From Sympetrum striolatum (taxonomy: Eukaryota > Arthropoda > Insecta > Odonata > Libellulidae): a stretch of DNA of 64,000 nucleotides. Made by a program: the position numbers and the translations under genes. The notes under the pieces were generated by a model. The model saw nothing but the letters and a program-made list of their open reading frames with translations, ran no database searches and was not told the origin of the DNA. Positions 50,201 through 62,600 of the stretch are shown here, one piece after another. Location of the stretch: assembly GCA_947579665.1 (NCBI GenBank), contig OX388346.1, forward strand, positions 90,026,615-90,090,614. Direction: 5' to 3'. The number at the start of each line of letters is the position of its first letter. Position 1 is the first letter of the stretch.

Positions 50201-51794
50201 AAAGAAGTACTTCCCTTCGTATGAACTGCACACCTTAAACATCGGCTTAGTCTTCTCGTTGCCCATGGCGGTTGTTAACCTCCCCGTAATATTCCCGCAG
50301 TTGTAAGAAAATGGAGTTTTCTGAGCAGTCCAATGGGGAAGGCATGTATGACGCAAGAGCCGGAATGAACCGATGTTAAATCAACTTTCAATTGTTTTCC
50401 TCTTCCCATACTTTACCCCCAAGGATCGACCGGTGTTACACTTGTTGTCTCCCTCGCAGCATCTGCGTCGGAGAGCTTCGTTGGTCTTTTATGATTTTTT
50501 TAATAGTTGACTGGCGTTGGGTGTGCGTCATTTTTCTGCCGAGAGGGCGCTCGAAAGCGGAAGTTCGTGATGCCGCCGCTTCGGGCGCTGTACTTCCGTG
50601 TCCGGTCGCGGCCAGAGTTGCGATCTGGATTGGAGAGCCCAAGCATACACGAGACAGAAAGACAATGTGCCATAGTGAGAAGTTTAAATGGTAAAGAAAA
50701 TAGGGAATCCGAAGGACACCGCTTCGATTTTCGAGTTTGTTCTTAGCGATGGAAATGAAATTTGAAATGAAATTGAATGGGCGAAAGAACTTGGTGCGAA
50801 AAAATGTTGAGTACCTTCCTTTGGGTTGTGTTTCCTGCATGGTTGAAAACATGCAGGTCGAAAAATTTACTTATATATATCGAAAGTGTAAATAACTATA
50901 ATTACTGTCATAATTGCGATTGTGTGTTGTTTATGGACGAGCATCTCAAACTGTAGTGGCCAGTCATTTTTCCCGTTTTTCCATTTTTTGTACTGAGACA
51001 TCTTTTTTGACGTTTTATAGAGTGCATTACTTTATTATGAATGTAGTTGTTATGATTTTTGAGAGACAGAAAAAGACAGAAATGACCTCCTCAGGTTTCA
51101 AAAGGTGAAGAGGAACTTTTGAGTTTTGCTCACCTTTTTCCCCGATTGCCATTCTCTTTTTCCATGTGCCCCTTTCCTACCCTTCCTCTCTCACCTTACC
51201 TAATCTCAGCTAATTACCCTGTCCAGTTGTTCCAACCAATCATGAATCGCTTCCCTGAGAGCACCGAATTTCTGTACTATTTGCTGTAATTCACTCGGTT
51301 TTCTTTTCAGCATATAATCAACATGCTCGTTACTTGTTACAGTTATGTGTCTATGACGCGGGAGTATAGTAAAAAATTATTGCACATAGATTAGCTATTT
51401 TATTTATCCCTATAACCCTTATTTCCAGCCCCAAAAATTCACTCTTAGAAATATCAATGTGTATCAACTATAGCTTGTTGCTCGTTAAAGACGTAAGTCT
51501 TCAAAATATTAGTGGAAGGTTGATGCTGAGGACATACTGCTTCCAGAATCGCTCTTGGTATGCAAAGAGGCAACGTAGGCAAATATCTATGTCTATTTTG
51601 AAGGAATTGAATTGTTCCTGAATTTTTAAATGTGATAGTGCCAATTTTGTAACCACTAAGTACCGAAAATGCGGGAGAAATAAAATAATGTTTAAAATTT
51701 TGTCGTAGTCGACCCCTTTTATCTGAAATTAAGAGCAGTTTCCAACTTTCTCTCTCTAAGTACCGAAATGGGTATGGGAGTAGTTAGTAACTAC
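44227..51794. other. Nothing recognised; purine-rich and GC-richer islands
   Basis: AT-rich with a GC-richer frame on the minus strand (45123-45392), a purine-rich island (46200-46760) and GC-richer stretches at 48000-48130, 49080-49190 and 50040-50700. ctcttctctttgcag ending at 48998 is a good-looking 3' splice site, but no matching coding exon follows. None of the frames shows a known domain. Confidence 0.4.
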
Positions 51795-51863
51795 TATAGA
51801 TGTAAGTTTTCACCGTCAATAGTAACTACTAGTTACTATTGACGGTGAAAACTTACATCTATA
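51795..51863. repeat. Perfect 69-bp palindrome (34-bp arms, 1-bp centre)
   Basis: tatagatgtaagttttcacc opens the left arm and ggtgaaaacttacatctata closes the right arm. The centre is agtaacta-c-tagttact. There are no mismatches in 34 pairs. Confidence 0.95.
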
Positions 51864-51930
51864 TCTATATTAATACCCTGCGAGTTGCCTTTCGGCGTGT
51901 TCAGGGGGTGTAAACACCAGTTGATTGAAA

Positions 51931-52278
51931 CTACATCTTTACTCGGTTATTGTCGAGTATCGTTCGCGAAAAGAATGTATCTTTAAAACGATCCGTCATA
52001 GCATCTATTTCTGTTAACTTACGTTCATTATCGGATCGAACAAGGTAGCAGGGGGTTGCATGATACCGGTTGTATCTTCCGCAAATGTAGTTTCTCTGAA
52101 TTTATTAAGCAATCGTAGCCTAGCTTTCAATCTCCTGTCTTTCAAGGATTCCCAAAGTCTGAGAGTATTTTTGTAATGCTTGCTTTTTATCGTTGCATTT
52201 CGCCTCGCCTTATGCTGGCACTTTCTCGAGTTCGAGGGTACACGTTTCAGTCTCCGGATCCCATATACTTGCCGCTAT
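51931..52278 (-). pseudogene. LINE reverse-transcriptase C-terminus, frameshifted
   Basis: On the minus strand the sequence begins IAASIWDPETETCTLELEKV, the jockey/CR1-type region just after the RT domain (YAxxVWDP...LExVQ). After a one-base shift it continues HKARRNA, then LRLWESLKDRRLKARLRLL, the usual LxWxxLxxRRxxxRL motif. After a second shift comes DRFKDTFFSRTI, matching the common xxxFFPRTIxxWN ending, and it stops at 51931. Two frameshifts and no intact upstream RT within the next few hundred bases make this a dead, 5'-truncated non-LTR retrotransposon copy. It is too short to appear as an open frame. Confidence 0.8.
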
Positions 52279-52832
52279 ATAATACACATATTTTGATATA
52301 AAAGATAATCTGATAAGGGAAGGTGCTGGGAATACACTGAGTCAACTTATTTATTTCATTAGTTAAGGGGTATTTGGTTACTTCGATACCTATTTTGTAT
52401 GTATGGAATGAAAACTGTTCCATCTGGAAATTGACGCTCTCATCCGGTGCTGCCCATACTATTGATAGTAATTTAAGACAAATTTGGCGGTATGCAAAGA
52501 TTGGGTTAGTGATTATTTGATTTAGGATTTCATAATTTTAAGATCAGCTTAAAATTCGCAAAGATCCCTTATGAATCAGTCCCTGGTATTCTGAATTGCT
52601 CAGTTAACGTATTGAATAACCATTAGGAAAGTCTGAATATAGAAGCTAATTACTAAGTCTAAGCCTTCTCTCACATCTTATTAGAAAAATCAAAAAGTAG
52701 AAAAATCAGTATGCGTACCATTGATGTTGTTGATGATCTTCTTGATCAAAAATGATAAGAAATAAAAATTTTATGATTCCTCTATACTATTTATTTTCAA
52801 GACGTACCAAGTAGCTTAGGTTGAATTATGTA

Positions 52833-52990
52833 GGTAGCCTAGATGGTTAAGGCAGCCTCCCGGTTAGAGGAAGATCCCGGGTTCGATTCCCGGCCCTGTC
52901 AGACATTTTTCAAATCCGTTTTCCCTTGGGAATTTTCCTGGGTGCACGCCCTTATGTGCAAAGTCACCTCAAACCTTTCCTTAAATTTAA
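52833..52990 (+). mobile_element. tRNA-derived SINE
   Basis: The head is tRNA-like: A box tagcctagatgg at 52835-52846 and B box ggttcgattcc at 52880-52890, the spacing of a pol III internal promoter. The body then reads ccctgtcagac, ccttgggaattttcctgggt, gcacgcccttatgtgcaaag and tcacctcaaacctttcctta, with an A-rich end. It shares head and tail with fragments at 26781-27117. It is not a functional tRNA gene: there is no acceptor-stem pairing or CCA-compatible 3' end. Confidence 0.8.
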
Positions 52991-54459
52991 AATAATTACA
53001 AAAAAATTATCCCGGCTTTGGAGGGTTAAAACGAGAAATGTTGGAACATTGATGCTAATTCCCAAGAATACGCCTTCTCTTACATTTCATTGGGAAAAAA
53101 ATTCTCGCGAGAGAAGAGGCAAAGCTCTCTGATTCGGAAACGGTAGGTTCTGACGAAACCTTATTCATTAGCCTCTTCTGATCGAAAAACTTGATACAGC
53201 AAAACAATCGGAGTTTTTCGAAACATTATTTTTTGGGGTGAAATCACGCCTGGAAGTTTTGATTAAAAACGTCGAAACATTTTCTTCCCTCGATTAATGC
53301 ACTGGAAAATATCGTCAACCTTCAAAGTTTTCAAGATTTCCCCGAGGAATATGTTAAAAATATTATTTCATTTGTATCATCTCTCCGTTTTTTTTTCGTT
53401 CTCTTCTCCTTGATACACGTCTTTTTGGCAAATGGGAAACACAGAAAGATTCATTACAATATATTGATAGATTTCCTCTAGATATGCACCAGCTGAACGA
53501 GACAAAGGTTACTCAAAGAGTTGGAGAGAAGAACCACTTAAAAGGAAAATGCTAACAAATGCAGAGGATCCATTATTTCCTCTATATATAAGGAATTTAT
53601 TATTGTTTCGATAGTATTCTTAAACATTCCACTAATGCAGAGTTCTCACGGAGCCGAGTGCACGACGGGTGATTTGACTTGCGTGCACAACTAGCGAGTA
53701 CTAGCGGTCGTTCACGACTCATGTCGTATGTACAACATCGAGTCAATATCGTGTTCAGTTGAGTAAGGAGAAGCAAGTGTCAATATATTAGAATTTTTAA
53801 TGAAATCAGTTCAGGGAGCGTATAATCCTCTTCTAATTAATAACCATACTTTATACAGCTTGCTATTTAATAAAGTATGTGAGGGCAATAATTCACCCGT
53901 ATTATCGTCTAGGAATTGTAAGGAGTGAACTCCGATGTCATTACTTTATTCTTATAGCTCTGCTATTGACATTTTAAGCTCTACAATTGATATCGACACT
54001 ATACCTTTTTAAATGCAGAAACATTTATAATTCCCAAACCACCAAAACGTCCGGTATTCACAAAAATGAAGGTATAATATTTAAAATTGGATAATCCGTT
54101 GCATCTCTGTTTTGACTATCAAATGGACGTTTCCTTCTACGACGCTTGGAACTAAATTAAGAGACAAGAATCCGGTCTTATAGTTAAATTACAATTTTCA
54201 CAATATTTTCTACAATTTACGTGGAATTTCATTCTGAAATGAGATTAAATATAAAAGTTATGTGAATGTGAAGTTAAGTAAATTTAAAGTGTATTATACA
54301 ATTACTCATTATACTGTTAACGATTAAATACACTAGCATGTATTGCGCGCTCCGCATTGGCCAGTGAGAATCCTTAAAATTGGAATAAAAAATCTCGTTT
54401 ATTTGGATTCAACGTTGATAATGCGATTTATTTAGGTGCATTGATAAAATAATATACTA
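52991..54459. other. Nothing recognised
   Basis: AT-rich. The short stretch at 53650-53730 is GC-richer, with gtgcac repeated. No gene or defined repeat was seen. Confidence 0.45.
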
Positions 54460-54579
54460 CAGTAAAACCTGTCTAAGACGGAATACCAAGGGATCGAGTA
54501 CATACATTTTCCGGCTTACGTAAGTTTTCGGTTTAGGTTGGCCAACCTAAACCGAAAACTTACGTGTTAACCGGTTAAC
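54460..54579. mobile_element. Pogo/Tigger-like terminus with a 48-bp perfect palindrome
   Basis: cagtaaaacctgtctaagac at 54460 resembles the 5' termini of pogo/Tigger elements. It is followed at 54518-54565 by a perfect palindrome whose arms are acgtaagttttcggtttagg plus ttgg and the complement, and by gttaaccggttaac, a second palindrome, at 54566-54579. No matching right terminus was found nearby, so this may be a solo end. Confidence 0.5.
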
Positions 54580-56534
54580 ACAAAGTACACTTATTCAGTG
54601 CGGACTTAAATAATGTCTCAGTATCACTTGAATGAAGTATCGTTTCCGGGAAGACATAGATGAAACAGGTAAGTCCTTTTAATACTCTGAATACAAGCAC
54701 TAGGAACTAGGAGCGAGCAGGAAAAGAAAGAAGCCTCAGACGAAAATGTCATTTCTTCTGAGAGGGCTTCAACTCACTCCATTGAAACATTGCATAGGTG
54801 CCGACAACCCATAGAGAAACCAGCTTTCTTTATTTTCGTACCCTTGGGATATCGTCTCGTGGATATAACTTCTCTAAAGATATCGTAAAGTTAGGAAAGA
54901 CCAGAGAACTGTTGTAAGGAAGGCGATCCTACCCTTTGGTAGTGGTCCAGATACGATAACATTGATGACCATGCATCAGCGGAATTGATGTTGATAAGAA
55001 AGCAATAATGCATAGCCAAAGGTGTGGGGGAAACTCCAGAGGAGAGCATACAATGCTCATATGTACACGCAAAAACTATCAGTTTCTACCCCTAGTTCTA
55101 TAGAATATATTGTCCTATAGATATAGAAAGTCCTCTATATTAGGTGTTTCAATTTTGATAAATTTGATTAATTTTGGTAAACAAACTTGGAAGAGATTGC
55201 AAGTGGTTTTGAAAATTAGAAAATTATCGTTCCGCCTTTCACAGGTCGAATACTAGTTGTTCGTGTATGTAGTTGAATAATATAGATTTTTTCGCTTTAC
55301 AAAGGTTCCGCCTCACAGAGGGACTTCCGCAAAATCTTGTGTTTGTGCAGTAATATTATTGATGATTTTCGACATGTTTCACAGTAAGCGTCCTTGGCTA
55401 TTGATATATCCTACTCGTTTTAATTTCAGTTAAAATAAATGCTCAATTTCACTCTTTTAAATATATTTTTAAATGATTTTCTTTATTTTATTCTTTTTAT
55501 ACATATAAATTAAAATCCTTCGAGTAGAAGGCAAAATTTCATAAATAGCTGTCTAGTTGTGTCTAGTACCAGAGAAGTTTTCCCGAGCCCACCCAATGGC
55601 AATAACGATGCTCGTTTATTAAACAGCGTAGAACCGGAGGCGTACGTTTGGCATGCTTTGTTGGGATAAAGATACATCCCTTAACTTATAGTGACTCTAA
55701 GTCAGTATTCATAATAATGTTTAAATCTTGATTGAAATAATAAGGAATCAAACAGTTCATTTCTGGAAACATCAACTCAAGGGGTAATGTGGAACGTTTG
55801 TTACGTAAGTTTGAATTAATAATGTGTTACTGTATTGTGTGTTTAAAAGTCTATCATGCCTTGAATATATTTCTTACGATAAGGAGTGTTGTTATATTCG
55901 AGGATGAAGATGAGAATATTCTTAATAGTCTTCCGTTAAATTACCGCTGTAATGATTAACCTGGATACTTTTCACAAATAAGAAAATACCTTTTCTAGAG
56001 CCTAGATAAATCTGCACAATATGGAATGTAAAATTATCCCTAGTTACGTAAAGTTTAATATCATTAATGATCTCCTAAGTTTGTTGTTTAATTTTATAGT
56101 TAAAGAAGATTTACAATATCTCCAAATTAGGTTGTTTCATAGTTTTTCAATATTCTCTTTTTTCCCATGTCTTTATTTTCTTACTCCTGTTCTTTCAAGA
56201 TCCTCAAATTCTCTCCCTTCCTTTATGAGAAGACTGTCTTCGATTTCGTTATGCCTCTTCCAATTTCCTTTGGTAACATTTCTGAATTCTTTTTCATACG
56301 GAGAGAGTGAACAGCTGGGCTTCAAATGGACCCGTGACGTTATGAGGATAAAAAGTAACCATAATTTACCATGTACCTTCATTTAAAAATATATAATTAT
56401 AGGTTGGACGCAACAAGGTATGAAACTTCAAATTTATGCAAGCAATGAAACGTTATTTCATGGTGTTTATTGAATGATTCATTTTTATCAGACTATAGGA
56501 AACTGTTATCTGTGATGACTGAATCAAGAAGGGG
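54580..56534. other. Nothing recognised
   Basis: AT-rich sequence up to the satellite border. The 121-codon frame at 56021-56386 has no domain. It begins and ends in AT-rich context without splice or promoter support. Confidence 0.45.
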
Positions 56535-57150
56535 AGAAGAAGATCCCTTTTCTTGCATTGTTCAAAATAATCTCGTTCAAACGAGGATTACAACGGCAAA
56601 AAAGAGGATAACTATTGAAATTTCGCTATAATTATCCCATTTCTTATATTTTTTCATTATAATCTCGTTCAAACGATTATAACAACAGCAAAAGAGAGGA
56701 TAACTATTGAAATTTCGCTAAAATTATACCTATTAGTTGCATTTTTTCAATATTATCTCGTTCAAACGATGATAAAAACAGCAAAATAGAGGATAACTAT
56801 TGAAGTTTCGCTATAATTATCCCTTTTCATATATTTTTTCAATATCATCTCGATCAAACGGATAATATTTGTAAAACGGATAATATTTGTGTAATTTATA
56901 TTTTTTTCCTCTATATTGCCTTAATTATCAACATTTTATCGAGATAAGATCGAAAAAAGCAACGAAAACGGATAATTTTAGCAAAATTTAAATTTTTTTC
57001 CTATGTATTGCCTCGATTTGCGTCGTTTTATCGAGATATAATCGAAAAAACCAACGAAAACGGATAATTTCTACGAAATTTATATTCGTTCCTCTATTTC
57101 ACCTGAATTCTCGTCATTTTACCGAGATATGATCAAAAAAAGCAATGAAA

Positions 57151-58042
57151 ACGGATAATTTTAGTTAAATTCCAATTTTTGTCCTCTATTTTGCCTTATT
57201 TTGGACGTTTTATGGAGATATGATTGAAAAAACAAGAAAAAAAGATAATTTCACCGAATCTTATGTTTTTTCCTCTTTTATACCTTAATTTTCGTCGTTT
57301 TATCGGGAAATAATCGAAATAAGCAACGAAAAGGGATAATTTCACCAAACTTTCAATTTGTATCCACTACTTTACGTTAATTCTCGTCATTTTATCAGGA
57401 TATGATCGAAAAAGGCAACGAAAACGGATGATTTTTGCTAAATTTTATTTTTTTCCCTCTATTTTGCCCTAATTTTCAACATTTTATCGAGATAAGATCA
57501 GAAAAAGGAACGAAAATGGATAATTTTAGCAAAATTTCAATTTTTTTCCTCCATTTTGCCTTAATCTTCGTCATTTCATCGAGGTATTATAGAAAAACGG
57601 ATAATTTTAGTTAAATTCCAATTTTTGTCCTCTATTTTGCCTTATTTTGGACGTTTTATGGAGATATGATTGAAAAAACAAGAAAAAAAGATAATTTCAC
57701 CGAATCTTATGTTTTTTCCTCTTTTATACCTTAATTTTCGTCGTTTTATCGGGAAATAATCGAAATAAGCAACGAAAAGGGATAATTTCACCAAACTTTC
57801 AATTTGTATCCACTACTTTACGTTAATTCTCGTCATTTTATCAGGATATGATCGAAAAAGGCAACGAAAACGGATGATTTTTGCTAAATTTTATTTTTTT
57901 CCCTCTATTTTGCCCTAATTTTCAACATTTTATCGAAATAAGATCAGAAAAAGGAACGAAAATGGATAATTTTAGCCAAATTTCAATTTTTTTCCTCCAT
58001 TTTGCCTTAATCTTCGTCATTTCATCGAGATATGATCGAAAA
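57151..58042. repeat. 446-bp tandem duplication inside the satellite
   Basis: Three landmarks are each repeated at exactly +446: acggataattttagttaaat (57151, 57597), aaaacggatgatttttgcta (57421, 57867) and cgaaaatggataattttagc/c (57511, 57957). I saw only about two differences in the compared stretches. The junction monomer at 57570-57600 is about 14 bases short, which explains 446 rather than 460 (five monomers). Confidence 0.9.
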
Positions 58043-59696
58043 AAGCAAAAAAAATCGGAAAATTTCACCGAAATTTCAATTTTTTTCCTCTATTTTGCCT
58101 TAATTTTCGTTATTTTATCGACATATTATCGAAAAAAGCAACGAAAACAAATAATTTCACCGAAATTTTTATTTTTTTCCTCTATATTGCCTTAATTTTC
58201 AACATTTAATCGAAATAAGATCGAAGCAACGAAAACTATAATTTTAGCGATATTTCATTTTTTTCCTCTATTTTGCCTTAATTTTTTCATTTTATCGAGA
58301 TATGATCGAAAAACTGATAATTTTAGCCTAATTTCAATTTTTTCCTCTGTTTTGGGTTGATTTTTAACATTTTATTGAGATATGATCGAAAAAAGCAATG
58401 AAAACGGAACTTTTTTCCGAAATTTAAATTTTGATACCAGTATGTTGCCATAATTTTCGTCATTTTATCGAGATATGATCGAAAAAAGCAATAAAAACGG
58501 ATAAATTTAGCGAAATTTCAATTTTTTTCCTCTATTTTGCCTTAATTTTCGTCATTTTATAGAGATATGATCGAAAAAAGCAATGAAAACAGATAATTTT
58601 AGCAAACTTTCAATTTTTTTCCTCAATTTAGCCTTAATTTTCAACATTTTATAAAGATATAATCGAAAAAAGCAATGAAAACAGATAATTTTAGCAAACT
58701 AACAATTTTTTTCTTCTATTTTGCCTTAATTTTCGTCATTCTATCGAGGTTTAATCGAACAAAGCTACGGAAAACGGACCTTTTTAGCGAAATTTAATTT
58801 TTTTCCTCTAAATATCCTTAATTCTCCTGATTTTATCGTGGTATACTAGAAAAAAGAATTGAAAATGGATAATTTCACCAAAATTAAATTTTTTTTCCTC
58901 TTCTTTACCTTAACTTTCGTCTTTTTATCGAGATTTTATCGAAAAAAAGCAACGGCAACGGATAACTTTAGCGAAATTTCAATTTATTTCATCTATTTTG
59001 CCTTTGCCTTGCCTTTTCGTCATTTTATCGAGATTTGTTTTAAAAAAACCTAAAAAAAACGGATAATTTTTGCGAAATTTCAAATTTTTCTGCTATTTTT
59101 CCATAATTTTCTACAATTTATCGAGATATGATCGAAAAAAAGCAACAAAAACGAGCATATATTAACAATGTTTTAATTTTTCAGCCTGTATTTTGCCTTA
59201 ATTTTCAATATTTTATTGAGATTTGATCGAAAAAAAGCAACAAAAACGGGCAAAATAACAATAGTTATTAATTACCGAGATTAGATTTTAAAAAGCAACG
59301 AAAACGGATAATTGAAGCGAAATTTCAATTTCTTTCCTCAATTTTGCCTTAATTTTCGTCATTTTATCGAGATTTGATCCAAAAAATGCAACAAAAGAGG
59401 AAATTTTAACAAAATTTCAATTTTTTTCCTCTATTTTGCCTTAATTTTCTTCAATTTATTGAGATAAGATCGAAAAAACCAACAAATCGGAATTTTTAAA
59501 TGAAATTTTTTACTAGTATTTAACCTTAATTTTCGTCATTATACCGATATAAAATCAAAAAAGCAATGAAAACGGATAATTTTAAGGAAATTCCAATTTT
59601 TTTGCTCTATTTTGCCTTAATTTTCGTCATTTTAACAAGATAAGGTCGAAAAAAGCTATGAAAACGTATAATTTTGGCAAAATTTCAATTTTTTTC

Positions 59697-62600
59697 CTCT
59701 TTTTGGCCTTAATTTTCATCATTTTAATGAAATATAATCGAAAACAGCAGTGCAAGCGGAACTTCTTAGCGACATCTTCAATTTTTGCCTAAATTTTCGT
59801 CATTTTACCGTGATTTAATTGAAAAAAGCAATGAAAACGGATAATTCCAGCAAAATTTCAATTTTTCTCCTCAATTCTGCCTTAATTTTCGTCATTTAAT
59901 CGAGATATGATTCAAAAAAAGCAACAAAAACGGAAATTTTAACAAAATTTATTTTTTTTAGGTCTATTTTTCCTTAATTTTCTTCAATTTATTGAGATAT
60001 GATCGAAAAAAAACAACGAAAACGGACCTTTTTAGGGAGATTTAATTTTTTTAACAGTATATTGACTTAATTTTTGTTATTGTATCGAGATAAGATCGAA
60101 AAAAGCAATGAAAAAGGATAATTTTAACAGATTTTCCATTTTTGTCATCAATTTGGCCTTAATTTTCAACATTTTAGTGAGATATGATGGAAAATAGCAA
60201 CGAAAACAGAACTTTTAAACGAAATTTTTAATTTTTTTACCAGTATATTGCGTTAATTTTCGACATTTTACATATATTAAATCGAAAAAAGCAATGAAAA
60301 CGGATAATTTTAGCGAAATTCCAATTTTTTTGCTCTATTTTGCCTTAACTTTCTTAATTTTATCGAGATTTGATACAAAGAAAAGCAAAAAAACAGAAAA
60401 TATTTACAAAATATAAATTTTTCTTCTATTTTGCCGTATTTTTCTTCAATTTATTGAGATATGATCGAAAAAAGCAACGAAAACGGATAAATTTAGCAAA
60501 ATTGGAATTTCCACCCCTATATTTTGCCTTAATTTTCGTCATTTTACCAATATAAGATCGAAAAAAGCAATGAAAACGGATACTTTTAGCGAAATTCCGA
60601 TTTTTTTGCTCTATTTTGCCTTAATTTCCTTCATTTAATAGATATTTGATACAAAAATGCAAAAAAACGGAAAAATTTAACAAAATTTCAATATGTTCCT
60701 TCTATTTTGCCTTCATTTTCGACATATTATCAAGTTTTAATCGAAAAAAAGCAGCAAAAACGGAAAATTTTAACAGAATTTCCATTTTTTTCCTCAATTT
60801 TGTCTTTATTTTCGTCATTTTATCGAGATTTAATCCAAAAAAAGCAACAAAAACGGAAAAAGTTTAACAAAATTTCAATTATTCTCATTAATTTTCGTAA
60901 TTTTATCGAGATTTGATCGGAAAAAGCAAAAAAAACGGAAAATATTAACAAAATTTAAATTTTTTCCTCTATTTTGCCGAAATTTTCGTCATTTTATCGA
61001 GATTTGATCCAAAAAAAGCAACAAAAACGGAAAACTTTATCAAAATTTAAATTTTTTTCTTCTTTTTTGCTTTCATTTTCGTCATTTCATCGAGATTTGA
61101 TCGAAAAATGCAACAGAAACGGACAATTTTAACAAAATTTCAGTTTTTTTTCTCTTTTTGACCTTAATTTTCATCATTTTAATGAAAAATAATCGATAAC
61201 AGCAACGGAAAAGGAACTTTTTAGCGAAATTTTTAATTTTTGCCTTAATTTTCGTCATTTTACCGAGTTTAGAATGAAAAAAAGCAATGAAAACGGATAA
61301 TTCCATCGAAATTTCAATTTTTCTCCTCAATTTTGCCTTCATTTTCGTCAGTTTATCGAGATTTTATCCAAAAAAGCAACAAAAACGGAAATTTTAACCA
61401 AATTTCAATTTTTTTCCTCTATTTTGGCTTAATTTTCTTTAATTTATTGAGATATAATCGAAAAATGCAACGAAAACGGATAAATTTAGCGAAATTGGAA
61501 TTTTCTTCACCATATTTTGCCTTAAGTTTCGTCATTTTACCAATATAAGATCGAAAAAAGCTATGAAAACGGATACTTTTTGCAAAATTTCAATTTTTTT
61601 CCTCAAATTTTCCATAATTTTCGTCATTTTATCGAGATTTTATCGAAAAAAAGCAACAGAAACGGAAAATTTTAACAAAATTTCAATATGTTCGTTCTAT
61701 TTTGCCTTCATTTTCGTCATGTTATCGAGTTTTAATCGAAAAAAGCAGCAAAAATTGGCAATTTAAAAAAAAATTCCATTTTTTCCTCAATGTTGCCATA
61801 TTTTTCAACATTTTAGTGAGATATATGGAAAAAAGCAACGAAAACGGAACTTTTAAACGAAATTTTTAATTTTTCTACCAGTATAATTCCTTAATTTTCG
61901 TCATTTTACAGAGATAAGATCGAAAAAAGCTTTGAAAACGGATAATTTTAGCAAAATTTCAATTTTTTTCCTCTTTTTGGCCTTAATTTTCATCATTGTA
62001 ATGAGAAATAATCGAAAACAGCAACGAAGCGGAACTTTTTAGCGAAATATTTAATTATTGCCTTAATTTTCGTCATTTTACATATATTAAATCGAAAAAA
62101 GCAATGAAAACGGATAATTTTAGCGAAATTCCAATTTTTTTGCTCTATTATGCCTTAACTTTCTTTATTTTATCGAGATTTGATACAAAAAAAGCAAAAA
62201 AAACGAAACTTTTTATAAAATTTAAATTTTTTTCTTCTATTTTGCCGTAATTTTCGTCATTTTATGGAGATTTAATCCAAAAAAAGCAACAAAAACGGAA
62301 AAATTTTAACAAAATTTCAATTTTTCTCCTTAATTTTGCCGTAATTTTCGTAATTTTATCGAGATTTGATCGAAAAAAGAAACAGAAACGGAAATTTTAT
62401 ACAAATTTCAATTTTTTTCCTCTATTTTGCCTTAATTTTCGTCATAATACCGATATGAAATCGAAAAAAGCAATGAAAACAGATAATTTTAGCGAAAGTC
62501 CGATTTTTTTGCTCTATTTTGCCTTAAAACCTTCATTTTATAGAGATTTGATACAATAAAAGAAAAAAAAACGGAAAATGTTTACAAAATTTAAATTTTT

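Noticed and set aside
52833..52905. Possible genuine tRNA gene
   Set aside because: A and B boxes are good, but no acceptor stem closes the molecule, and the sequence continues into a repeat tail shared with 27023-27117, so it is a SINE.
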